Shown here piece after piece: positions 32,638 to 42,242 of a stretch of DNA of 64,000 nucleotides; within the stretch, counting starts at the first letter, position 1, and the number at the start of each line of letters is the position of its first letter. The notes beneath the pieces are model-generated. The model was not told where the DNA came from, made no database searches, and worked only from the letters and a program-made list of their open reading frames with translations. The stretch is from NCBI GenBank assembly GCA_020284085.1, contig JACEVL010000058.1, positions 186,001 through 250,000 on the forward strand, in the 5' to 3' direction. This DNA comes from Aporrectodea caliginosa (taxonomy: Eukaryota; Annelida; Clitellata; Crassiclitellata; Lumbricidae). The position numbers and the translations under genes were made by a program.

Positions 32638-34109
32638 CATGGGCGTCCGCAGGAATTTTTCCAGGGGGCGCAAACTTTCAAATATGTATGAATGTATGTA
32701 TGTATGTATGTATGTATGTATGTATGAGCACTTGTTATAGCGCCCCTTCAAGACTTCTACTCAGAGGTGCTCCCGATTACAGCGCGGACGCTGAATCGGA
32801 GTTTCACGCCGAAGCGCATGAGCAATTGCGAGTGAAGGACATGCCCAGGGTCCCTACGCGACGGCTTGAGGTGGAATCGAACCCGCAACCCTCCGGCTGC
32901 AAGGCACCGAACATACCCTACACCACCATGCCCCACTGAAATAGTTGTCGCAGGGACTAAATAGGTACATAGGGTGTGTCGAAAGCAACCGATCACTCCA
33001 CCTTCGACACTCACTCCCTTGGCGCTGGCTACCTCTCGATCTTCTGGCGTGGATCCCAACATGCGAAAATATTCAGGAACATTCATTTTCAAAAACTAGT
33101 ATGATAGACTAATAACATTTTATATGACTGAAACCTTACCTTATTCTTGAAATAACAACTGCATGCAATCGTTTGGGTTCTTGTCCAAACTCATTTATCA
33201 CTCTATCTATGAATCTGTCTGTGTTGCCTGAAATTTCTGTTCCGTTCCTACCAAGTTTTGCTACCCTCAAAGCAGTTGACCTTCACAGTTCCTACGAAAT
33301 TGTCCTCCTCAGAAGTGTTCGTCTTCTACGTTCCTGTAATACTGCCCGACTGACTCGCAAAGCGTGCGTAGTAGTAGAGGTTTAAGTTTAACCTGGGACT
33401 ATTATTGTCCCAGGTTTAACGACCCGTGCAACAACAAAGATCAATAGATTCGTAATGTCTACTTCATCCAGGCTTGGGACTGGTTCCGAAGCCAGGGGGG
33501 TATGTTTAAACAGTCTGTCAGAACGTGTGTTAGCCGGTATCTAAGGGAAGAAGCTGATTACTTAGTCAGAGACTGTCGCTCCAGCCAGTGTCAATTATAA
33601 ATGCTTAAATATATATTTGTATATATATATATTATATATAACGTCCTGACTACGCGGTTCACAGGGCCGGACCTGTTATCTCTTTAGCAATCGGCTAAAA
33701 ACAACAGCTATAGAAGAGCCACTGGTAAAGGGAATACGATACCAATTATTAGTCACGCCTGAAAGCACTTCGCCGGCTCGGGTTTGACAATGTGAATTTT
33801 CATATTACCAAGAGAGAACTATATACGCTAAAATTTCAAAAATACGCATAAACAAAGATATAGCGGGAACTTGTAGGGGGTGCCGTATTTTAATGGTCGG
33901 TACACTACTACCTTACAGTCCTTACTAATTAATCTTATGCTTCATGTGTTAATTTTAAATAATTACCTACAGAATTTAGTGTTTTTTCGATAATCAAGTT
34001 GAAAATCATGAACATTGTAATAACCAAAATAATCAAAATTTCTCTGCAAATATGTGCAAAATCCAGGGGGCGCACATGCGCCCTCTTGCGCCCCCTGCGG
34101 ACGCCCATG
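32638..34109. mobile_element. hAT-like element, 1.47 kb, inside the Kazal intron
   Basis: The ends CATGGGCGTCCGCAGG and CCTGCGGACGCCCATG are perfect inverted repeats. The 8-bp direct repeat GCCTATAG lies outside both (32630-32637 and 34110-34117). Sub-terminal 'agggggcgca' motifs recur at both ends. It carries a tRNA-derived SINE near its left end. At 33388-33410 a short hairpin (acctgggac and gtcccaggt arms) may be a separate tiny insertion. No transposase frame. Confidence 0.9.
32684..32936 (-). mobile_element. tRNA-derived SINE with (CATA)n tail
   Basis: Read on the minus strand, the head GGGGCATGGTGGTGTAGGGT contains a box-A-like TGGTGTAGGGT (32915-32925). Downstream GGGTTCGATTCC contains box B (32874-32882). 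The 3' end is a CATA tetranucleotide run (32684-32726 on plus). The spacing and order are those of a pol III-transcribed SINE. This family differs from the SINE at 52396. Confidence 0.75.
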
Positions 34110-34477
34110 GCCTATAGCCTACACATTTACAACTGATCATAACAAGAACAAAATGTAGCCTAATTGACAAGCATGTAGCCTACAACTTCTTCTTCAGGGT
34201 CTCCGCAGCATTGATGCCGGTTCAACGTCCGATGACTCCACTCAATATAGGAACGTAATATAACTAACGAGTAATTAATTCACACAGCACTATGCTTTCT
34301 ACGATTGCATTTACCTGCATATGCATGATTCAAGCTGTTTCCAAGACATTATTAAGGCACGTCTGTAATAATTATTAGACTATTAAAGGCTACAAAATCC
34401 GTGTAGGGTATAAAAGGGACCAAACAAAATTAAGCTTAGATTTTGTCGCGTCTGTCTAGCCTGGAAGCCTACACTAT

Positions 34478-34936
34478 GGTGTCACGACAACTCGTCGAAC
34501 GACATTTCGTCTACGACACTTCGTCTACAGACATTTCGTCGAACGACATTTCATCTACAAAGTTATTTGATATTGTCACTTTGAAATGGAAGCTGGATTG
34601 ATGAAAAAGACTGTTTCCCTAAATGGAAGTGGGATTGATGAAAACATTTATGTGTTGAAATAGAAGCTGGATTGATCGAAATAATTTTTCCCCTAAATAG
34701 AAGCTGGAAATCAACCTGGATGCATGGATGAAAATAGGTTTCCATTCAATAGAAGCTGGATTGATGAAAATAATCTTGTCAGTAGACTAATTAGAAGCTG
34801 GATTCCTGAGAATATATAGCACGTTTTAGCGACACTATAAGAAAGCGGCCTCTGTTGATTAGCCGTAATCGATACAGATACAATTGTAGACGAAATGTCG
34901 TTAGACGAAATGTCGGTAGACGAGTTGTCGCGGAAC
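34478..34936. mobile_element. Mutator-like MITE carrying the minisatellite
   Basis: The ends GGTGTCACGACAACTCG and (inverted) GGTTCCGCGACAACTCG are flanked by the direct repeat CCTACACTAT (34468-34477 and 34937-34946). A 9-10-bp TSD suggests a Mutator-like element. The subterminal zones consist of repeated GACATTTCGTC or its complement. The centre (34584-34812) is six complement-orientation minisatellite units. The following 'agcacgttttag...aaagcggcctctgttgatt' segment is shared with 20497-20540. Confidence 0.8.
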
Positions 34937-35462
34937 CCTACACTATATACTCTCAATTTACTACTATTCTTAATTATCGGTGAGTAGGACTGTCTCGTGT
35001 GTCAGTATACTCAAAGATGACGTTTCTAGTTCCTATTGTTAATGTAGGGCCCATGCGGTCTATTTCTACTTGTCTTCTAACCTACATAACCATACAGTCC
35101 ATTACCATAGCTTCTATAGAGCTTAATGCCTGTTTCATACTCCTCTGCGTAAGAGAGCGTGCGATCGCAGTTCACCTCTCGAAGGTGGCTTATTTCGTGG
35201 ACAGTTACATGCAGCCTACACTCATGCTTGGCTGGAAGTAATAGGACGACAGGGTATTAAAACATGTGACTGGGATGTTGCTCCACAGTGCGTAATAATA
35301 TTGGTTCACGTTAAAATCTCCCGGCAAGAATGCACTTTCGTATTCGCTCGAATTATCTCAACGACTTTCACTTTTGGAATTTAATCTAAACATTGCATTA
35401 TAGAATTTAATTTAAACATTGCATTATAAAATTTATTTTAAACATTGCATTATAGAATTTAA

Positions 35463-37228
35463 CACTAGAAGCACCGAAGGGGTCAATCTGACCCCTTTTG
35501 GTTTTTAGCGTAACGCACCTCGGCCCCAGATATAGCCCGGGTCCTGTAATTTCATGACTTCTCCTAACTTCGTAGGGTATACCCCTCTGCCAAAAATTTG
35601 AACTCGGGGGATTCATAATTTCTGAGATTTTGCTGTTCTACCTTTAAGCACCAAGGGGTCAATTTGACCCCTATATTAGTACTTGCATGTAAGGCTACGC
35701 ATTTCTATTTTTCTATTTAATAATATTATAGATCAAAGCTAATTACGTAATCAAATGTGAGAAGATAGGAGATCTGGTGAGAGGAGAGGAGATCAGGTGA
35801 GAGGATAGGAGATCTGGTGAGAGAAGAGGAGATCTGGTGAGAGGAGAGGAGATCTGGTGAGAGGAGAGGAGATCTGGTCAGAAGGAGAGAAGATCAGATG
35901 AGAGAAGATCAGATATCAGATGAGAGGATAGGAGATCTGGTGAGAGGATAGGAGATCTGACGGGAGGAGATAAGATCTGGTGAGAGAGAGGAGGAGATCA
36001 GGTGAGAGGATAGGAGATCTGGTGAGAGGAGAGGAGATCTGGTCAGAGGAGAGAAGATCAGATGAGAGAAGATCGAGATATCAGATGAGAGGATAGGAGA
36101 TCTGGTGAGAGGATAGGAGATCTGACGAGAGGAGATGAGATCTGGTGAGAGAAGAGGAGATCAGGTTAGAGGATAGGAGATCTGGTGAGAGGAGAGGAGA
36201 TCTTGTCAGAGGAGAGAAGATCAGATGGGAGTATAGGAGATCTGGTGAGAGGATAGGAGATCTGACGAGAGGAGATGAGATCTGGTGAGAGAAGAGGAGA
36301 TCACAAGTGAGAGGATAGAAGACGTGGCGAGAGAATTAGAGATTTGGCTAGAGGAGAGGACATTTGGCGATGGGAAAGAAGATTTGAAGAGAGAAGAAGA
36401 GATCTGGTGAGAGGATAGGAGATCTGGTGAGAGGAAAGTAGATCTGGTCAGAGGGAGAGATCTGGTCAGAGGATAGTGGATTTGGCGAGAGGAGAGGAAA
36501 TCAAGTGAGAGAGGATAGGAGATCTGGTGAGAGAAGAGGAGATCTGGTGAGAGGAGAGACGATCTGGTGAAAGAAAAGAAGATTTTGGTGAGAGGAGAGA
36601 AGATCAGATGAGAGGATAGAAGATCTGGTGAGAGAGAGAGATCTGGTGAGAGAAGATGATATTTGGTGAGAGGGAGAGGAGATCTGGTCAGAGGAAAGAA
36701 TATCTGGTCAGAGGAGAGGAGATCTGGTCAGAGGATAGGAGATCTGGTGAGAGGAGAGGAAATCTGGCGAGAGGAGAGGAAATCTGGATAGGAGAGGAGA
36801 GAAGATCTGGTGAGAGGAGAGATCTGGTGAGAGGATAGGAGATTTGGTGAGAAGATAGGGTGAGTTCTGGTGAGAGGATAAGAAATCTGGTGAGAGGATA
36901 TGAGATCTGACGAGAAGATAGAGTGAGATCTGGTGAGAGGACAAGATATCTGGTGAGAGGATAAGATATTTGGTGAGAAGGTAGGGTGAGATCTGGTGAG
37001 AGGATAGGAAATCTGGCGAGAGGATAGGAGATCTGGTGAGAGGAGAGGATCTCCTATTATTCCATTCCAACTTACTTATTACACTTGTTTATGCTTAGGT
37101 AATTTATGTTAATAAAGTTGATAGTCAATTTCATTGAATTTGCAATTGACTTTGCATTATAAATTATGTGGGGTCAAAATGACCCCCTTGGTGCTTCTAG
37201 GAAGTTCGATTTCTCGGTGCTTCTAGTG
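35463..37228. mobile_element. TTAA element with GAGA-array body
   Basis: The ends CACTAGAAGCACCGA and TCGGTGCTTCTAGTG are perfect inverted repeats with TTAA at 35459-35462 and 37229-37232. Just inside, GGGGTCAATCTGACCCC (left) and GGGGTCAAAATGACCCCC (right) palindromes lie near each end, and a second copy of the left palindrome is at 35655. The 1.3-kb centre is a purine-rich tandem array. No coding capacity. Confidence 0.85.
35758..37056. repeat. Purine-rich minisatellite (AGATCTGGTGAGAGGA)n
   Basis: About 1.3 kb of degenerate ~18-20-bp units of 'gagatctggtgagaggagag' with an almost complete strand bias for purines. Higher-order repetition of about 230 bp is visible (compare 35880-35960 and 36050-36130). 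It forms the interior of the TTAA element. Confidence 0.9.
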
Positions 37229-37560
37229 TTAATTTAAACATTCCATTATAAAATTTAATTTAATCATTGCATTATAAAATTTATTGTAAGCATTGCATTA
37301 TAGAATTTAATTTAATCATTGCATTATAAAATTTATTTTAAACATTGCATTATAGAATTTAATTTAAACATTGCATTATAGAATTTAGTTTAAACATTGC
37401 ATTACAGAATTTAATTTAAGCATTGCCTTAAAGAATTTAATTTAAACATTGCATTATAGAATTTAATTTAAACATTGCATTATAAAATTTATTTTAAACA
37501 TTGCATTATAGAAGCTCTGTTCATTGTCTCAATGCATATTATAATACTCATCTGCTGTAG

Positions 37561-37874
37561 GATCTGTTTGCTACGGCCACCAATGTTCATCGGACAAACC
37601 GTGTACCGTCGATCAGAATAACCAACCAGTTTGTGTCTGTATTCAGTACTGTTCCTATAACTACGACCAGGTCTGTGGCAGCGACGGAGTCACCTACATC
37701 AACCTATGTTGGCTGAAGAGAGAGGCATGCACAACGGGCACCAACATCACAATGGCACGCACCGGGCCATGCGTCTATAGTACGACGATCAGTCATCCTA
37801 CTCCTACTCCACTGACAGTCTTGCTACTCCTTCTACTTTTTCTCTTCCTACTTAGGCCACTTCTCCTTGTCTAA
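37561..37874 (+). CDS. Terminal exon: second follistatin/Kazal module and hydrophobic tail
   Basis: Enters in phase 1 from the exon at 31827-32045. It encodes CYGHQCSSDKPC, then VCVCIQYC, then CGSDGVTYINLC and TGPC, the same ten-cysteine module as the upstream exon. A short serine/threonine/proline stalk (STTISHPTPTP) follows, then a hydrophobic tail LTVLLLLLLFLFLLRPLLLV, then TAA at 37872-37874. A small-residue stalk followed by an uninterrupted hydrophobic C terminus with no charged cytoplasmic tail suggests a GPI-anchoring signal; a single-pass membrane anchor is the alternative. The tail is encoded by a CTCCTTCTA-rich stretch that continues past the stop as a pyrimidine repeat, so it may have arisen by repeat expansion. 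Upstream exons were not found. Confidence 0.85.
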
Positions 37875-38150
37875 CCCTTTCTCTCTCCTCCTTCTACTCC
37901 TTCTATTTCTACTCCTCCTTCGTTTACCCTTCCCAATCCTCCTTCTACTCCTTCCCTTCCTACTCCACCTTCTATTTCTTCTCTTAAGTCTCTACTCCTC
38001 CTTCTTTTTTCCCTTCCTAATCCTCCTTCTACTCCTTCTCTTCCTCCTTCTCCTCCTTCTATTTATTCTCTTAAGTCTCTACTCCTTCTTTCACCCTTCT
38101 TTCTCTTCCTTCTATTCCTTCTCTTCCTACTTCTCTTTACGTCTTCCATT
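37875..38150. repeat. Pyrimidine-rich CTCCTTCTA repeat (likely 3' UTR)
   Basis: CTTCTACTCC-type units follow the Kazal stop codon to about 38145. An open frame made of leucine/serine here is a product of the repeat, not a gene. Confidence 0.7.
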
Positions 38151-38291
38151 TCTCGTCCGGTCAATTCTCATCTACACTAGGCCTATAATTCACTTGGACT
38201 CGTTTATTCATAATAAGGCGACTAATAATTTGATGATTACTGATTACTGAACTCTTGGCATTCAACCGAATTCGTACCCCTAGAACTACAA

Positions 38292-38515
38292 GGCTCTATG
38301 TCCACTTTTGCGAAATGGAGAAAAACGATTTTTAAGATTTGCTGACGAAATGTTTTTGCTCTGTTTCATTGATGGCAATTAAATTAAACTTTTTGGAAAA
38401 CAATGTTTTCCCTTAGTATGATTATAATAATGTGTATTTCATTCATAATGTAAACCGATTACGAGTAATTTGACTATAATTATGGCAGGGTGTGACTATT
38501 TTTGGACATAGAGCC
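38292..38515. mobile_element. MITE with GGCTCTATGTCCA ends
   Basis: GGCTCTATGTCCA at 38292 and its inverted copy TGGACATAGAGCC ending at 38515 bound 224 AT-rich bases. No TSD is obvious. Related 'ggacata' motifs recur downstream (38604, 38752, 38820, 38836), so a larger decayed element is possible. Confidence 0.5.
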
Positions 38516-39090
38516 GTGTATAACATTATTGATTGCAGACAAAGTGAGTGCTGTAGGTTACAAGTCCAGTCACGTGTTAAGATTTCTCACTGGCATTGGC
38601 TATGGACATAACACCGTATAATTCTTTTTTCAAACCTTACTCGATCACGGTTATATCTCCAATTCACGTGATACAAAATTAATGATTCTATTGGATGACT
38701 GAACTTGTTCCACTCTAGCTTTGAGACACTGCACAAAACAGGTCCAAATTTGTGGACATATAGCTTTATAGCACTGAAGATAGAGCTTAAGAAAGCGTCT
38801 CCAGTTAAGCTAGACTGTTCAGGACATAGCCCCTGTTCAGGACATAGCCCCTGTCATAATAGACGAATGTTGATTCGTTTTATGTGTCCTTTTGCTGTTG
38901 TTCTGTGGGGCTGCATGGGGCCCCACGGTTTGCTGAACAGGGTCACCACATTTGTTAATCCGGCCATAATCGTTATGACGCCATATATCTTGCGGATTCC
39001 TTAGACAGGCTAATATCGCGGACTCTTTAGACTACAAAGGGTCAATAGGGTCCGGGAGGGTTAGTTTGAATATGAAGACACCTCAAACAC
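38516..39090. other. No gene recognised
   Basis: Contains a direct duplication of 'ttcaggacatagcccctg' (38818 and 38834) and a 99-residue open frame with no family resemblance. Confidence 0.35.
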
Positions 39091-39094
39091 CTAA

Positions 39095-39410
39095 AGCAGC
39101 CAATTGGTCAGCATGCTGGACTGTTAAACGAGAGGTTAGAAGTTCAAATCTCGGCAGGGACAGAAACATGTTTCTAAGCTTCTGTTTCAGTTGTTTCCTT
39201 ATAAGCGAACCAAGCTAACAAAGGGGTTCGCTGATCGTCTGCTGTCAGTGAAGAGATCAGACTGCGACGGAAACTCCCACAGGCAGTCATATGCCGAGGC
39301 CAAGCAAAATGAAATCGCTAATACTTCAAGATCATGGCTGCTTCACGACGTTAACCGAAGTGACTGATCTCCTAAATCTCCGAAGCGATTGTGCAGAATC
39401 GCAGCAGTAA
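39095..39410 (+). mobile_element. tRNA-derived SINE, third family
   Basis: The head 'cagccaattggtcagcatgc' contains a box-A-like TGGTCAGCATG (39105-39115), and box B GTTCAAATC lies at 39142-39150. The spacing of about 27 bp between the boxes is right for a tRNA-like promoter. The body is unrelated to the other two SINE families here. The 3' limit is uncertain. Confidence 0.6.
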
Positions 39411-39429
39411 ACATCCAATTAAACTGTCT

Positions 39430-39849
39430 CACTCAACGGCTGGATTAGTTTGGGAGGCTCCACCTATATAAGAGAAAACAGATCGTTCAGTTCCCTTAAT
39501 TAGCTAATTGATTAATTAAGCAAAGTAGAATGGATGGGCAGAAGTTAATGCATCAATCAGCTCCATGAGAAAGGTTGATGCTGTTGTGTCTATGGCGAGT
39601 AGCCTCCTTGTTCAGGTTTTCTCGACGCCAAGGTTATAAAAATCCTCCATCAACTATTACGCGGCGAACACCCGGGAGTTTTCCTATAAACAATAATAGT
39701 CATCGCGTTCGTGCTGAGAAAGAGAACGAGAGCAGAAACAGGAAAACGCGTTGGTCGCTAACTGAAAGATGTAGATGCGATCAACGGAAGAGAGAACAGG
39801 GCAAAAGAGCAGAAGAAAGGATCGAGGAAGAGGGGAGAAGTGGAGGAGA
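39430..39849 (+). other. Promoter-like segment and unrecognised open frame
   Basis: CTATATAAGAG at 39463-39473 is a good TATA box, followed about 20 bp later by TTCAGTT, an initiator-like site. An open frame follows (39575-39853), rich in R, E and N, with no family match. It could be the start of a small gene or part of an LTR. Confidence 0.3.
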
Positions 39850-41459
39850 ATGATTGAACTGTTGATTTCTTTTGCCATTGGGAACAAAACCAAAACTTGT
39901 CTTACTCGGAATTGCCAAACCAATTCTATTATCCACATGAATGTCCGCTAGGTCTGCCACAACACTAGCTTCGTAACAATCAGTTCCTTCCTTCGACAAC
40001 ACAAACTGTAGTGGACCTGGTGGTAGTGATTCTTTCAACTTATCTGCCACTAACAAATCAAACAACTTCTCAAAATTCTTATCCACTTTGCGACTTTTCA
40101 CATAATAGTTCAACAAGTTCTTCAGCCTTGCTGTAAACATTGTATACGTTTCTTCAGTTGTCTTCTTCGCATCAATAAACTTCGATCTATACTCTCTCGG
40201 TGTCAACTTGAATTCTTTTAACAAGTGCTGTTTCACGATCTGATAATCGTCTAAATCATCGAATGACAATCTGTTTAGAACAGTTCTAGCTTTCGGAGTC
40301 ATCAATGGCAATAGTAACTTCACCCAGAATTGTTCCTGCACATTGAAACTACGAAACGCATTCTCAACCGTTTCGAAATATAATGGCACCTCCATCATAT
40401 CGTTTGGCATTTTAGGTAACACATGTTTCATGGCATCACCAATTTTCTTTATTTTCGAAACCATCGTTTCACTTTCTTCCTGTTTCCTTTTCTCTTCTTC
40501 TCGTTCTTCTTGCCTTCTTTGTTCTTGTGCTTCTCTATTTTGCTTCTCCTCTTTGAGTTGTGCTTCTTTTAATGCTATTTTTGTTTTTTCAACTTTAAAC
40601 GTTCTTGTCTTTCCTCTTCCGCCTTCTCCATGCTTTCTTTCTGTAATTTCAGTTCTTCTTGTCTAACCTGTTCTGCTCGTTCCAACTCTGAAATTCGCAC
40701 TTTTTCCTTTTCTTCTTCACGTAATCTCTTCTCTTCAATCTGTTGCTGACGTATCTCTTCGTCACTTTTCCGCGCCCTTTCAAATTCAATCATCTGCTCT
40801 AATCTTCTCCTTTCAGCATCTTCTCTATCTCTTCTCAATTGCTCTAATTGAATCTCAAATTGCTGCTTTTGCAACTCAAGTTCTGCCACACGAACTTGCT
40901 CTGCTTTCTCTTCTTTCTCTCTCTGAAGACGTTCTGCCTTCTCTTCTTTCTCTCTCTGAAGACGTAATTCTTCCTGTCTTGCATTTCTGCTTTCTCTCTT
41001 TTTCCTTCTGAAGACGCTCTGCCTTCTCTTCTTTCTCTCTCTGAAGACGTAATTCTTCCTGTCTTGCATTTTCTGCTTTCTCTTCTTTCTCTCTTTGAAG
41101 ACGTAATTCTTCCTGTCGCATTTCTTTCTCCTCTTGTCTTATACGCTCTGCATCTTCTCTTCGTTTCTCCTCTCTTTCTTTCTCGTCTTGTCTTGTCATC
41201 ATCATCCATTGCATCATCGTCTCCATAGACATAGGCCCAGGCGGTTTCTCAGTAACCTTTTCCACAGCACCACCGACAGCACCTTCTTCTTCTTCTGCTT
41301 CTTCTTAAGCCAGACTTCAGCTAGCGCTTCTAGCATGTCTTCACGTGACATATCTTTCAGCTTTTCTTCTTCAAAACCAGCCTTTAACAAGCGCTGCTTT
41401 AATCTTTCAGAAGACATCTTCTTCAGTTCTGCTTGTTTCTTGACACTTAATTTCTCCAT
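39850..41459 (-). pseudogene. Decayed LTR-retrotransposon gag with SCAN-like capsid region
   Basis: Read on minus from ATG 41459: an N-terminal stretch with LKQRLLKAGFEEEKLKDM (SAP-like, about residues 20-50). Then comes a long charged coiled coil of REEKRREDAERIRQEEKE type (41260-40500, in several frames). The capsid region follows: KMPNDMMEVPLYFETVE, FWVKLLLPLMTPKARTVL, LLKEFKLTPREYRSKF and LKESLPPGPLQFVLS. That order matches Ty3/Gypsy gag proteins (the Gmr1-like lineage) from which the vertebrate SCAN domain was derived. At least three frame changes make it non-functional. The zinc knuckle and pol are missing; the copy stops near 39850. Confidence 0.8.
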
Positions 41460-41627
41460 CTTACTTCTTTACTTCAGTGCTGTCCTTTCTGGAAAACACG
41501 AGTTTTCTTTTGTGTTTGAAGTATTGGGGATTGTTCTTTGTTTGAAAACAACAAACTTGTATACCTTTGTCGTTGAGGCTTTCGTTGTCGTATATTTACC
41601 AATGATTCAAGTGCGTATTCACCAGTC

Positions 41628-41760
41628 GACGTTGTTTCGAATCCCAGACGTTGTTTCGAATCCCAGACGTTGTTTCGAATTCCAGACGTTGTTTCGAATC
41701 CCAGACGTTGTTTCGAATCCCAGACGTTGTTTCGAATCCCAGACGTTGTTTCGAAATCCA
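41628..41760 (-). repeat. Seven-copy 19-bp tandem repeat next to the primer site
   Basis: Seven head-to-tail units of GACGTTGTTTCGAATCCCA with two variant copies, ending exactly where the primer-binding site begins. On the element's strand the unit reads TGGGATTCGAAACAACGTC, whose first half (TGGGATTCGAA) is complementary to a tRNA T-arm. Confidence 0.9.
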
Positions 41761-41772
41761 CCGCTGCCACCA
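41761..41772 (-). other. Primer-binding site of the gag-bearing retrotransposon
   Basis: On minus it reads TGGTGGCAGCGG, continuing as TGGATTTCGAA. TGG followed by an acceptor stem and GGATTCGAA-like T-arm complement is what a tRNA-primed Gypsy element uses; leucine tRNA is my best guess. It sits five bases inside the putative LTR end and upstream of gag. Confidence 0.7.
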
Positions 41773-41777
41773 AATTA

Positions 41778-42126
41778 TGTCACCAACTCTTCTTCTTCTT
41801 AGTTGTGACCTACCTCAAGAACTTTCCTTATCTCTACATATAAATTGCTCAACGTCTTCTAACTGTTTAAGAATTAAATTGACACAGTTCTTTGAATGTT
41901 TCTTTCTTTCTTCAAAACACAGTTTAATAACAACAACTCAACTCTTGCATTAAAACAACTGTACTACACTGTATTGTTCAAATTTACTGTCATCAGCAGT
42001 TTCTAAGTTTGGCGCGCTAACTGCACGTGTAAAAAGAATCTACCGTCAGCCAATGTTTAGGCTACTTTAGGCCAAGCGCCCACGAGCCGACAGCGCAACT
42101 AAGGCCTAAGACTAAAACGCTTAACA
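41778..42126 (-). mobile_element. Candidate 5' LTR of the gag element
   Basis: On minus it starts TGTTAAGCG and ends TTGGTGACA, five bases before the primer-binding site. The start is chosen from the TGTT...ACA rule only and could be elsewhere. No second LTR is available for comparison. Confidence 0.4.
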
Positions 42127-42242
42127 ATCGATACACATTATATATATATCAACCTAAAGAACACCTGTGCTCATTATATATGCAAAACATTAGTTAAGTC
42201 AGAAACCCTTCTGGTTTCTGCCTTGTTTGTGGTCCGGGGGTA

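Larger units (their letters stand above)
35376..37512. repeat. 26-bp minisatellite split by a transposon
   Basis: Units 'tttaaacattgcattataga' plus 'atttaa' occur at 35376-35460 and, after the 35463-37228 insertion, at 37233-37512. Together there are over a dozen copies of about 26-27 bp. The array ends about 50 bp before the splice acceptor of the last Kazal exon. Confidence 0.85.
32046..37560 (+). other. 5.5-kb intron packed with mobile elements and arrays
   Basis: Spans from the GT donor at 32046 to the AG acceptor (tctgctgtag) at 37551-37560. It contains a hAT-like element with an internal SINE, a Mutator-like element with minisatellite cargo, and a 26-bp minisatellite split by a TTAA element whose body is a GAGA array. 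32160-32500, 34118-34467 and 34947-35375 hold nothing I can classify. Confidence 0.75.

Noticed and set aside
38705..39004. 99-residue plus-strand frame
   Set aside because: No recognisable motif; contains a direct duplication of non-coding repeat sequence.
41134..41802. 222-residue frame on the plus strand
   Set aside because: Antisense of the gag coiled coil and the 19-bp array.
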